From Lachnospiraceae bacterium (GTDB taxonomy: Bacteria > Bacillota > Clostridia > Lachnospirales > Lachnospiraceae): a DNA stretch of 64,000 nucleotides. Where the stretch lies: contig CAJTDD010000012.1 in NCBI GenBank assembly GCA_910574885.1, positions 1 through 64,000 of the forward strand. The letters are read 5' to 3'. Made by a program: the position numbers and the translations under genes. Under the pieces are notes generated by a model. That model was not told where the DNA came from. It ran no database searches and worked only from the letters and a program-made list of their open reading frames with translations. This document shows, piece by piece, positions 51,342-59,576 of this stretch (position 1 is the first letter of the stretch; the number at the start of each line of letters is the position of its first letter).

Positions 51342-52526
51342 ATGAAGAGATTTGTTATGGCTGCTGCGGTTATAGAAAATATACTGTATTTTTCAGACCG
51401 TTTTAGCAATGGATTGTATCAGTTGGATCTGGATAATGGAGAATGTACATTTATAGACTACTTTTATGATGAAGAAGAGAAAGCATGGTTATATTTTCAG
51501 GCATATATATGGGGAAAGAAGATATATTTTATACCCTATCTTGCAGAAAATATTGCATGTTTTGACATAAAATCACAAGAGATTACTTATATCGAACTTC
51601 CTAAAGAGGGAACCGTGATTCATGGAGTAGATGGAATTTTTGCAGAAAAGTTCTGTTGCCAGAAGAATGAAAATATTTTATGGATGATGCCGGTTGGATA
51701 TAATTTGTTTTTAAAACTAGATTTATCCAATGGGCAATTGAGTAAGGTTGAATTGCCAGAGCGTTTAGTATTTACAGAAGGAATATTAAATTGGAGAACC
51801 AGCTCTTTATATGGGACAGAAATGATATTCCAACCTTGGGCTGGAACGATACAAGTACGTTACGATATTGTATCTGGTATTTTTAGATTAGAAGAATTAG
51901 AAGGAGGAACGCGAAGATTTAGAAGCTGTTTGAAATATAGAGATTATGAGATATATGTGCCATGGAAATTGAAAAATGGACTTCTGATAAATAATGTAGT
52001 ATATAAAAAAAGGGAAATACTTTCGTTCAAGTTTAATGTTATGAACGACACTTGCGCCGTATCATTTCTAAATGAAAATAAAATATACTTAATTCCACAA
52101 ATTGGACAAACTATAATTGTAGTAAATATTACAGATTTTAGTATGGAATACATTGATTTGAATGAAATATTTAACCGAAGTGAAACTTCTTGGGAATGGC
52201 TTGATATGATAAAAGAAGAACACAGTTATTATGTTTTCTCTAATGCTATTTCAGACATATTAGCGATAGACAGACTCAACGGTAATATAAAATTAATTAA
52301 AGTCGGAAAAGAAAGTGATAAGTCAAAAAATAGACGTTTTAGAAGATGCATAGAGAACATGAATCAAAAGGCTTTTCAAGAAAAGCGGGAATGGATTTTA
52401 GTCGATGAAAAAGACGGATTAGAACAATTAATCGTGCAAGCTGAAAGATACTCGAAAGACAGAAGGACTGAATTTTGTAGTTGTGGAAAAAGGATATATG
52501 AAAAATTGAAAGGCGAATTGAGTTGA
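51342..52526 (+). CDS. hypothetical beta-propeller-like protein
   Basis: A 394-residue AT-rich gene product without signal peptide. Repeated blade-like units are seen: NILYFSDRFSNGLYQLDLDNGECTFIDYF, KIYFIPYLAENIACFDIKSQEITYIEL, ILWMMPVGYNLFLKLDLSNGQLSKVEL, KIYLIPQIGQTIIVVNITDFSMEYIDL and YYVFSNAISDILAIDRLNGNIKLIKV, which suggests a 5-7 bladed propeller. The C-terminal 60 residues contain CSCGKRIYEKL. Its stop overlaps the next start (TTGA), so it is coupled to the ATP-grasp gene. No function is known to me; position suggests glycan or surface-protein work. Confidence 0.65.
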   Translation: MKRFVMAAAVIENILYFSDRFSNGLYQLDLDNGECTFIDYFYDEEEKAWLYFQAYIWGKKIYFIPYLAENIACFDIKSQEITYIELPKEGTVIHGVDGIFAEKFCCQKNENILWMMPVGYNLFLKLDLSNGQLSKVELPERLVFTEGILNWRTSSLYGTEMIFQPWAGTIQVRYDIVSGIFRLEELEGGTRRFRSCLKYRDYEIYVPWKLKNGLLINNVVYKKREILSFKFNVMNDTCAVSFLNENKIYLIPQIGQTIIVVNITDFSMEYIDLNEIFNRSETSWEWLDMIKEEHSYYVFSNAISDILAIDRLNGNIKLIKVGKESDKSKNRRFRRCIENMNQKAFQEKREWILVDEKDGLEQLIVQAERYSKDRRTEFCSCGKRIYEKLKGELS

Positions 52527-53665
52527 AGACGATAATTTATGGAGCAGGAAATATTGCAAGACAAATGTTAGCAAATTCTATACTTAGAAAAGAAAATATA
52601 TATGGGATTGCAGTGACGCATAGGGAAAACAATCCGGAAATGTTGTGGGAATTTCCAGTTAAATCAATAGAAGATTATCAATGCGTCTGTAAGGATGTGA
52701 GAGTTATATTAGGACTGTCGGAGAGCTACCATAAAGAAATTATAAAGCATCTGAAGATGTTGGGATTTGAACGGATTGAAAAGCGGAAAGCGTTGCCATT
52801 AAAATATTCTAATTTTATAGGCGTTGAAAAAAAGAAATTTATATCTGCCTGGTATTTTGCAAATACAGGAAAACGATTAGACTGGGAGAATTTATGTACA
52901 TATAATGAAAAAATGCAGTGGATAAAACTCTACGATAATCCAGAGCAAAAAACTTTACTGACTGATAAATATAAAGTTAGAAAATATGTAAAGGATAAAA
53001 TAGGAGAAAAATATTTAATTCCGCTATTAGGCGTATGGGATTGTTTTGACGATATCGATTTTAGAAGTCTGCCAGATCAGTTTGTATTAAAATGTAATCA
53101 TGGATGCGGATGGAATCAGATCGTAGAGGATAAATGTACAATGGATCTCATAGAGACGAAGAATAAGTTTGACCAGTGGATGGCTACGAATTATACGGAT
53201 ATTGCAGGATTGGAACTCCAATATACCAACATAGATAGAAAAATTATTGCTGAAGAGTTTTTGATAGTACCTGGAGAAATGGATATCCCAGATTATAAAA
53301 TATTTGTATTTGATGGTGAAGTGAAGCTGATTCAGACAGATTTTGGTCGGAGGGAGAAACATACGCAAGCATTATATTCGCCACAATGGGAATATTTGCC
53401 TTATTCATTGTTGTGTAAGACAGATCCGGATTCAGTCATTCCCAAACCAAGTTTTTTGGAAGAAATGATTGAAGTGGCAAAAAGATTGGCGGAGGGTTTT
53501 CGCCATGTGAGAGTAGATTTATATCAGGTAGATGGAAAGATATATTTTGGTGAAATGACGTTTACTCATTGCGGGGGCATTGGAAATTATTCCCCAGAAG
53601 AATTTGGTTATATTATGGGAGATTGGATGAAGCTTCCGGAGGACTATAAACATTATTTGTCTTAG
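52523..53665 (+). CDS. TupA-like ATP-grasp glycan enzyme with N-terminal Rossmann-like module
   Basis: A 380-residue protein starting at TTG 52523. Residues 1-85 are a Rossmann-like module (TIIYGAGNIARQMLANSI ... NNPEMLWEFPVKSIEDY ... VILGLS). Residues 110-380 match the ATPgrasp_TupA family: EKMQWIKLYDNPEQKTLLTDKYKVRKYVKDKIGEKYLIPLLGVWD, FVLKCNHGCGWNQIVEDK, AEEFLIVPGEMDIPDYKIFVFDG, and DLYQVDGKIYFGEMTFTHCGGIG. TupA proteins attach acidic groups such as glutamate or peptide-like substituents to surface polymers. AGGCGA serves as ribosome site. Confidence 0.82.
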   Translation: MKTIIYGAGNIARQMLANSILRKENIYGIAVTHRENNPEMLWEFPVKSIEDYQCVCKDVRVILGLSESYHKEIIKHLKMLGFERIEKRKALPLKYSNFIGVEKKKFISAWYFANTGKRLDWENLCTYNEKMQWIKLYDNPEQKTLLTDKYKVRKYVKDKIGEKYLIPLLGVWDCFDDIDFRSLPDQFVLKCNHGCGWNQIVEDKCTMDLIETKNKFDQWMATNYTDIAGLELQYTNIDRKIIAEEFLIVPGEMDIPDYKIFVFDGEVKLIQTDFGRREKHTQALYSPQWEYLPYSLLCKTDPDSVIPKPSFLEEMIEVAKRLAEGFRHVRVDLYQVDGKIYFGEMTFTHCGGIGNYSPEEFGYIMGDWMKLPEDYKHYLS

Positions 53666-53707
53666 ATGTAGTTGGAATTTGTAGAGATGGAGTGAAAGGG
53701 AAGTATA

Positions 53708-54751
53708 ATGGAGAATCAGTTGCAGTGGTTTGAAAAAATAGAGAACGTATATCGACATTTGCAAGATGAGGAATCAAGGGTGTTATTTAATGCAAGGTTT
53801 TATTTTTTTGAGAATAGGGAGGAGGATTTTTTTGATGTTGTGGGCAGTTATTATCATGACTGGAAGAATGTTGATGGCTTAGAGGACGCATCTATAGAAA
53901 AACCATTAGTAGTATGCGGTGGTGGGCATGATGGGAAAATTACCAAAAGGCTTCTAGGTTACTGGGGATATAGAGTCGTATGTTTTTATGACAAATATAA
54001 AAAGGGTACTATTGAGGGTTTAGAAATATTATCTGTTGAAGAAATAAAAGAAAAATACAAGGATTTAAAATTTATTGTTGCATCTAATAATTTTAAATAT
54101 GAAATATTTCATGATTTAATTATGTGCGATGTAGACAAAGAAAGAATCATTATTCCTAAATATAGGTACATGTACTCAGTTCGGGGAAATCAATATTTTG
54201 ATGTCTTTCCTTATCAAAAGGGAGAGGTATTTATTGATGCAGGCACATATGACGGGAAAACTATTTTAGATTTTATAAAATGGTCGGAATCTGATTATAA
54301 TGAAGTAATCGCATTTGAACCTATACATGAAATGTACAAGAAGGTAGTTCGACAATTTTCTGATTTTCATAATATTAGTGTCCATAATTATGCAGTTTGG
54401 AATCAGGAAGATGAACTTTTATTTGTGGAGGCTGGGGTGGGTTCGCATCAGAACTGTAATGGGAATACAATAGTTAAGGCAGTGGATATAGATCGTATTG
54501 TAGGTGAAAAAAAGGTTTCTTTTATCAAAATGGATGTTGAAGGAAGTGAAATGAATGCGCTTATTGGCGCAAGTAAAACAATCAGGAGAGATCATCCAAG
54601 ACTGGCTATATGCATCTATCATAAAGAGATAGATTTTATTAAATTAAGTTCCTATATCCTGCAATTATATCCAGAATATAAACTATATATTCGGCATTAT
54701 ACATCATATATATGGGAAACAGTGTTATATGCGATTGATGAGCAGGAATAA
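53708..54751 (+). CDS. FkbM-family methyltransferase with central Rossmann-like module
   Basis: A 347-residue protein. The part 60-150 resembles the shared module (PLVVCGGGHDGKITKRLLGYWGYRVVCFYD ... GLEILSVEEIKEKYKDLKFIVAS). Then comes an FkbM SAM methyltransferase: VFIDAGTYDGKTILDFI, AFEPIHEMYKKV, NISVHNYAVWNQEDELLFVEAG, DIDRIVGEKKVSFIKMDVEGSEMNALIGASKTI and HPRLAICIYHKEID. It would methylate a sugar hydroxyl of the surface glycan. AT-rich like its left neighbours. The gap of 42 bases before it has a weak ribosome site (AAAGGGAAG). Confidence 0.83.
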   Translation: MENQLQWFEKIENVYRHLQDEESRVLFNARFYFFENREEDFFDVVGSYYHDWKNVDGLEDASIEKPLVVCGGGHDGKITKRLLGYWGYRVVCFYDKYKKGTIEGLEILSVEEIKEKYKDLKFIVASNNFKYEIFHDLIMCDVDKERIIIPKYRYMYSVRGNQYFDVFPYQKGEVFIDAGTYDGKTILDFIKWSESDYNEVIAFEPIHEMYKKVVRQFSDFHNISVHNYAVWNQEDELLFVEAGVGSHQNCNGNTIVKAVDIDRIVGEKKVSFIKMDVEGSEMNALIGASKTIRRDHPRLAICIYHKEIDFIKLSSYILQLYPEYKLYIRHYTSYIWETVLYAIDEQE

Positions 54752-54768
54752 CCGACAGGGAGGAAAAT

Positions 54769-55587
54769 ATGAAGCGACGCCGAGTGATAATTTTGAAACG
54801 GATGTTAATAGCGCTTGTCTTTTCAGCGGTCTTTTCAAAGGATTTGAAAGCAATGGATCAGGAGGAGTGGAAGAGTGAAGCGGAAGATACCGTTTCTATT
54901 GAGTTGCCCACAATAGAAGAGCCATCTCCGTTTGATTTTATTCTTGATCCTCAGAGACTGATTACTGAAACAGATGGGGCAAAATATGGTTCAAGTACGT
55001 TTGAAACAGGTGCGACACTTTTTTTTGAAAACGTAGATGGTGATTATGATTTTTCAAGCCGAAGCGATATGCTGACAATTACGAATAAGGGAACTGTTCC
55101 AGTAGAAGTAACTGTTACGGCATGGCTCGACCAGATAGATAATTTATGTATTGCGCAGAATGATTTTTTTGAGGATGAAGCGGCAAGTATCTATCTGGCT
55201 CTTGTTGATAGTTCAGGATATATACAGCCATTAGATGAAATTGGGAGGGCTTCTATTACAGAAGAGCTTCATGCTGTAAAGGGAAATGCATATGATGAGT
55301 ATTCTTTTGGTTTTGTGGGGGCGTGTAATCCTAATGGTAATTGGATGGATCTTAATGTGCATCCTAAGATAACGGTGATTTGGCAGGTGACGCCTGTTGT
55401 AAACGAAGAGATAGTGCAAGAAAAGCAGAAAGAAGAAAACGAAGAGCAGGAAGAACAAAAGGAAGCACAGGAAAAGCAACAGGAAACGAAGGAAGAGCAG
55501 GAAGAACGAAAGGAGACACAGGAAGATAGAGCAGAAATACAAAAAAAGCAAGAAGAGCCAGTGAAGGACGAGAGGATAAATGAATGA
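54769..55587 (+). CDS. secreted protein with the surface module of the 47550 protein and a charged coiled-coil tail
   Basis: A 272-residue exported protein: basic N terminus and hydrophobic stretch (MLIALVFSAVFS, cleavage probably near residue 28), then FDFILDPQRLITETDGAKYGSSTF, TLFFENVDGDYDFSSRSDMLTITNKGTVPVEVTVTAWL and ACNPNGNWMDLNVHPKITVIWQV. This is the same module order as in the larger protein at 47550. Residues 210-272 are almost only E, K, Q and R (EEQEEQKEAQEKQQ and so on), giving a coiled coil or spacer. No anchor motif. It overlaps the next gene by 4 bases (ATGA), so a secreted protein is coupled to glycosyltransferases; it may be glycosylated by them (inference). Confidence 0.7.
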   Translation: MKRRRVIILKRMLIALVFSAVFSKDLKAMDQEEWKSEAEDTVSIELPTIEEPSPFDFILDPQRLITETDGAKYGSSTFETGATLFFENVDGDYDFSSRSDMLTITNKGTVPVEVTVTAWLDQIDNLCIAQNDFFEDEAASIYLALVDSSGYIQPLDEIGRASITEELHAVKGNAYDEYSFGFVGACNPNGNWMDLNVHPKITVIWQVTPVVNEEIVQEKQKEENEEQEEQKEAQEKQQETKEEQEERKETQEDRAEIQKKQEEPVKDERINE

Positions 55588-56939
55588 AATCCAGGATAAG
55601 CTCAACATTAAAAAATATATCCGGACAACTTCTGATTTACGGAGCGCACCTTGTCGCCCTTGAGTGCTGCCGCATCCTGGTGGACAACGGGAAAGGAAGC
55701 CAGATTGTTGGATTTGCTGTCACGGAAAAGAAGGGAAATCCTGAGCAGTTGGAAGGATATCCTGTAAAAGAGATTGACGCATATATAGGCCAATGCGACG
55801 AGCTGACGGTAATTATTGCAATGCCGGGAAAATTCCATAGCACAGTGGCAGGGTATGCAAAAGAGAAGGGATTCAGGAAATTTATCAGAGTGGGACTGGA
55901 AGAGATGTCCGCACTAAAAAGCCGGCGGATGATTTCCGAGTGTCGGAATCATCCCGAGCTAACATTCCATCTGAAAGAAAACGACCATGATATCAGTTGG
56001 ATGGATATCATGGTTGATGCAATACCATCGCATATATATTTCAAGTTTCCAACCCTTTTTTATAAAAATACAAAGGATATTTTCCGCGCAGTATCAAACT
56101 GTGATTTTGCAAAGGAATATCAAGAAACTCTGGGACAATATCGAAATCTTCATAAAATCCCAGGAGAATGGACCGAAGGGGCGGAACCGCTTGCGGATCT
56201 CATGCAAGTGTACATGATATTCAGTGAGAATGACAGCGCATCGTTATCCATGAGAGGATATAATCCCTGGATTGTCCCGTTACATGCGGGCAGAAGGAAA
56301 GAAAAAGACGCCGCAAATTTCATGTCTTCGCAAGAAGAAAGAAGAGATTTAAAGAGAGTGTTTCAGTGTTTTTACGATGATATGGGGGAAACGATTACGG
56401 ATCAAAATCGTATTTTTGCAGAAATGACCGGAGCGTACTGGATTTGGAAGAACAGGAATCATGCGGCATACAAAGGCTTATGCCATTATAGAAGGCATTT
56501 TATCATATCGGAAGAGGAAATACGGGCGTTGGAACAGAGCAGAATTGACGCTATTCTGACTACACCGAGATATGTCCCATATGGAGTGGGAAATATGTTC
56601 CTTGCCGAAACGCCTGTGAAGAAAGGCGTATACGAATCCATGTTACAGGCTGTAAGGGAATGTGCGCCGGAAGATGCGCTAAGATTCCAGATATACTTAG
56701 ACAGTTGTTTTTATTACCCCAATAATATGGTGATTGCCAGAAACGATATTTATAATGCATACTGCGAATGGGTCTTTAAAATCCTGTTCCGAATGTCGGA
56801 GATTGAAACTCAAAAAGGGAATGTGCAAACGGAGGACAGGCGGATTGCTTATGCGGCTGAACTATTAACATCATTCTATTTTGCAAAAAATAAAGATATC
56901 TACCGGATTGCGGTTACGGATTACCAATTTTATACATAG
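55584..56939 (+). CDS. DUF4422 glycosyltransferase-like protein with N-terminal Rossmann-like module
   Basis: A 451-residue protein. The first 110 residues form the shared module: LLIYGAHLVALECCRIL, VGFAVTEKKGNPEQLEGYPVKEIDAYIGQ and VIIAMPGKFHSTVAGYAKEKGF. After a linker of about 80 residues the DUF4422 domain follows: IVPLHAGRRKEKD, ITDQNRIFAEMTGAYWIWKNRNHAAYKGLCHYRRHF, DAILTTPRYVPYG, RECAPEDALRFQIYLDSCFYYPNNMVIARNDIYNAYCEWVF. DUF4422 proteins occur in polysaccharide clusters and are thought to be galactofuranosyl- or similar transferases. Start overlaps the secreted protein gene by 4 bases. Confidence 0.82.
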   Translation: MKSRISSTLKNISGQLLIYGAHLVALECCRILVDNGKGSQIVGFAVTEKKGNPEQLEGYPVKEIDAYIGQCDELTVIIAMPGKFHSTVAGYAKEKGFRKFIRVGLEEMSALKSRRMISECRNHPELTFHLKENDHDISWMDIMVDAIPSHIYFKFPTLFYKNTKDIFRAVSNCDFAKEYQETLGQYRNLHKIPGEWTEGAEPLADLMQVYMIFSENDSASLSMRGYNPWIVPLHAGRRKEKDAANFMSSQEERRDLKRVFQCFYDDMGETITDQNRIFAEMTGAYWIWKNRNHAAYKGLCHYRRHFIISEEEIRALEQSRIDAILTTPRYVPYGVGNMFLAETPVKKGVYESMLQAVRECAPEDALRFQIYLDSCFYYPNNMVIARNDIYNAYCEWVFKILFRMSEIETQKGNVQTEDRRIAYAAELLTSFYFAKNKDIYRIAVTDYQFYT

Positions 56940-56949
56940 GGAGGATTGT

Positions 56950-58317
56950 ATGGCAAAAGTATCGGTTATCATACCAGTGTTAAATGGAGCAGAATACATT
57001 AGGGAATGTATGGACAGCATTGTAGGACAGACGATTTCAGATATTGAAATCATACCCGTTGATGCGGGGTCCACAGACGGAACGCTGGAGATTCTGAAAG
57101 AATATGCAAAAAAGGACGCCAGGATAAAACTATTGACCGCCGACAAAAAAAGTATGGGATATCAATATAACGTAGGAATAGCAGCGGCAGAAGGCGAATA
57201 TGTGGGATTCTGTGAATCGGATGATTATATTTCCGAAACAATGTATGAAAAATTAGCCCGTATTGCGGAAAAGGAAGACCTGGATTATATAAGGTCAGAC
57301 TTCGATATGTTTATAGATAAAGATGAGCGTATTTTTTTAAACTACCACATTCTTGCAGGAAACAGAAATGCGCTTTATGGAAAGATAATCAAGCCGACGG
57401 ATTATCCGGATATCCTTTACCGTGACGTCAATATGTGGAATGGAATATATAAAAGGGAATTCATTGAAAGGCATGCAATTAAGCTGAATGAGACATCGGG
57501 GGCTGCTTTTCAGGATACGGGGTTTGTGATGCAGACATTTCTTGCGGCAAAACGCGCTATGTATGTACATGTAGATGCGAATAAGTACAGGAGAGACAAT
57601 ATTGGTTCATCCGTTTATAACCTGAAAGGTGTTGTGAATGTGGTACAGGAAGCGGAGTATTCAGAAGAATATCTGTCAAGCCTCAAGGTAACAGACGGGA
57701 ATGTCTGCGCCGTCATATTTAAGCGATTCTGCTCTATATTTTTTGGATTCTATGGGAAACTGCCAGAGAAGGGGCAGTTTACGGAGGATATAGAGCGTGC
57801 TGTAAACAAATTTAAAAAATTAGCGGAGATGGTTTATCCCAGGCTTCCTTATTATTCGGAATCATTTGAGGGGATTGGGAATTCATTAAGTCTGAACATC
57901 CTGTTCAAAGACCTGGATGCGTTTGATGCGTTGAGAAAGCAGATTGAAGAGATTGAACGAGATTGCCGCCATAGATTCTATCAGCATATTGTAGGTTATC
58001 CAAGAGCCGTTATCTTTGGTGCGGGCGAGGTAGGGACATCTCTGTATGCTCTGCTTCGTAAGAATGATTATGAAGGAGTGGCGTGCTTCAGTGACAATGA
58101 CGCAGCAAAATGGGGGAAGTATTTAATGGGCAAAGAAGTTATAGCCCCTGATAGGCTGGATGATTTGAACGACGGAAAAACAGTTTTTATTATAGCAATG
58201 ACATCGAATATAGAGACAGTCAGGGAACAACTAATTGCTATGAATGTGGGTAGAGAGAATATCTGTAAAGCTATTGCTATTATTCCCCATAATGCCATGG
58301 AAGTAGATATCCGGTAA
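56950..58317 (+). CDS. family 2 glycosyltransferase with C-terminal Rossmann-like module
   Basis: A 455-residue protein. N-terminal GT-A domain: AKVSVIIPVLNGAEYIRECMDSIVGQTISDIEIIPVDAGSTDGTLEIL, with GFCESDDYISETMYEKL supplying the DxD-like metal site, and a middle helical part. Residues 365-455 are the shared module: AVIFGAGEVGTSLYALLRKNDYEGVACFSDNDAAKWG, KEVIAPDRLDDL, FIIAMTSNIETVREQL. ATG 56950 is fixed by GGGAGGA; the upstream extension overlaps the preceding gene. It adds a sugar to a membrane-linked glycan; donor unknown. Confidence 0.87.
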   Translation: MAKVSVIIPVLNGAEYIRECMDSIVGQTISDIEIIPVDAGSTDGTLEILKEYAKKDARIKLLTADKKSMGYQYNVGIAAAEGEYVGFCESDDYISETMYEKLARIAEKEDLDYIRSDFDMFIDKDERIFLNYHILAGNRNALYGKIIKPTDYPDILYRDVNMWNGIYKREFIERHAIKLNETSGAAFQDTGFVMQTFLAAKRAMYVHVDANKYRRDNIGSSVYNLKGVVNVVQEAEYSEEYLSSLKVTDGNVCAVIFKRFCSIFFGFYGKLPEKGQFTEDIERAVNKFKKLAEMVYPRLPYYSESFEGIGNSLSLNILFKDLDAFDALRKQIEEIERDCRHRFYQHIVGYPRAVIFGAGEVGTSLYALLRKNDYEGVACFSDNDAAKWGKYLMGKEVIAPDRLDDLNDGKTVFIIAMTSNIETVREQLIAMNVGRENICKAIAIIPHNAMEVDIR

Positions 58318-58343
58318 AAGGTGATGGAAGGAGAGAAGATAAA

Positions 58344-59576
58344 ATGAATGATGAAAGAAAAGTAATTCCGATAGTTTTTTCTACGAATAATAAGTATGCG
58401 CTTTATTGTTACCTAGCCATATATTCTTTGTTGAAACATGCGGATAAAAATAATTATTATGATATCCGTGTCTTTATGGTGGATCTTTCGCCGGAAAACA
58501 TCCAATTTTTAGAAGAACTTAAAAACGAGTATGCGTCTGTTACCTGCATGGATATCCTGCCATATGTAAAGGATGCGGATCTGCGGGAACTTTCTTTTTT
58601 CTCTGTAGAAACGTTTTATCGATTATTTTTAAGCGAAATATTACAGGAATATAAAAAATGTATATATTTAGATTCTGATATGCTCATTTTGGGAGATATC
58701 TCTTTGCTTTTTGATGTAGAGATGAATGGTCATCCAATAGCAGCAGTGCATGATGTGGTTTGTTCTTATTTAGATCATCATGCAAAAGAATTAGGCATGG
58801 ATATTAGAAATATGTTTAATGCAGGTGTAATGGTGATTGATACATCAGAATATAAGAAGTGTAATATTAAAGATTTCGGACTCAATGCGCTATCAGAGGA
58901 TTATAAAAATAAGACACGAAAATACATATTTCCGGATCAGGATGTGCTGAATCTTGCCGCATACGGAAATGTGGAGTTCATAGACGACCGTTGGAACTTC
59001 CAGTGGGAATTTATCTGGCGGTTAGACGGCATCTACGACGGATACCGGCAAAAGTATGAGCAGACCTCCAAAGACCCATGGATCATCCATTACGCAGGGG
59101 ATCGGAAGCCTTGGGTCTACCCCTCCCTCCCTTTTGCAGACTATTTCTGGGATATGGTTTTAGAAACGGGAATTACAAAAAAAGTGGTAGAGAACAGCAT
59201 CCGGATTGAGCGGGAAAACAAAGAACGTCTAAGCTGTTTCCGGGGGTTCCGTTTTCCCTATGAGTGGGTGGAAACGGAAAGCAGGGTAGTCATCTATGGC
59301 GCAGGAAATGTAGGACAGGATTTTGTAAAACAGTTGGACAACACCCTCTATGCCAGACTTGCCCTATGGGTGGACATGCGGTATGAGGAGAAGCCGGAAG
59401 ACTGGAATGTGGAGCATCCGGAACAATTAGCAGCGCGTGGGGAAGAGTTTGACCATGTAATTATCGCAATCGATGATGAGAAAATCGCATCACAGGCAGC
59501 AGAATATCTGAGACAGTTGGGGATTCCCAAAGATAAACTGATCTGGCAGAACTTCCGCAGGTGCGATTATGAGTAG
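58344..59576 (+). CDS. family 8 glycosyltransferase with C-terminal Rossmann-like module
   Basis: A 410-residue protein. Residues 1-280 are GT8: IPIVFSTNNKYALYCYLAIYSLLKHADK, FYRLFLSEILQEYKKCIYLDSDMLILGDISLLFDV (DxD), NMFNAGVMVIDTSEYKK, FPDQDVLNLAAYGNVEFIDDRWNFQW, WIIHYAGDRKPW. Residues 310-410 are the module: RVVIYGAGNVGQDFVKQLDNTLYARLALWVDMRYEEKPEDWNVEHPEQLAA, HVIIAIDDEKIASQAAEYLRQLGI. Base composition changes from AT-rich to GC-richer near 58930 inside the gene. Ribosome site AAGGAGAGAA. Stop overlaps the next gene by 8 bases. Confidence 0.87.
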   Translation: MNDERKVIPIVFSTNNKYALYCYLAIYSLLKHADKNNYYDIRVFMVDLSPENIQFLEELKNEYASVTCMDILPYVKDADLRELSFFSVETFYRLFLSEILQEYKKCIYLDSDMLILGDISLLFDVEMNGHPIAAVHDVVCSYLDHHAKELGMDIRNMFNAGVMVIDTSEYKKCNIKDFGLNALSEDYKNKTRKYIFPDQDVLNLAAYGNVEFIDDRWNFQWEFIWRLDGIYDGYRQKYEQTSKDPWIIHYAGDRKPWVYPSLPFADYFWDMVLETGITKKVVENSIRIERENKERLSCFRGFRFPYEWVETESRVVIYGAGNVGQDFVKQLDNTLYARLALWVDMRYEEKPEDWNVEHPEQLAARGEEFDHVIIAIDDEKIASQAAEYLRQLGIPKDKLIWQNFRRCDYE

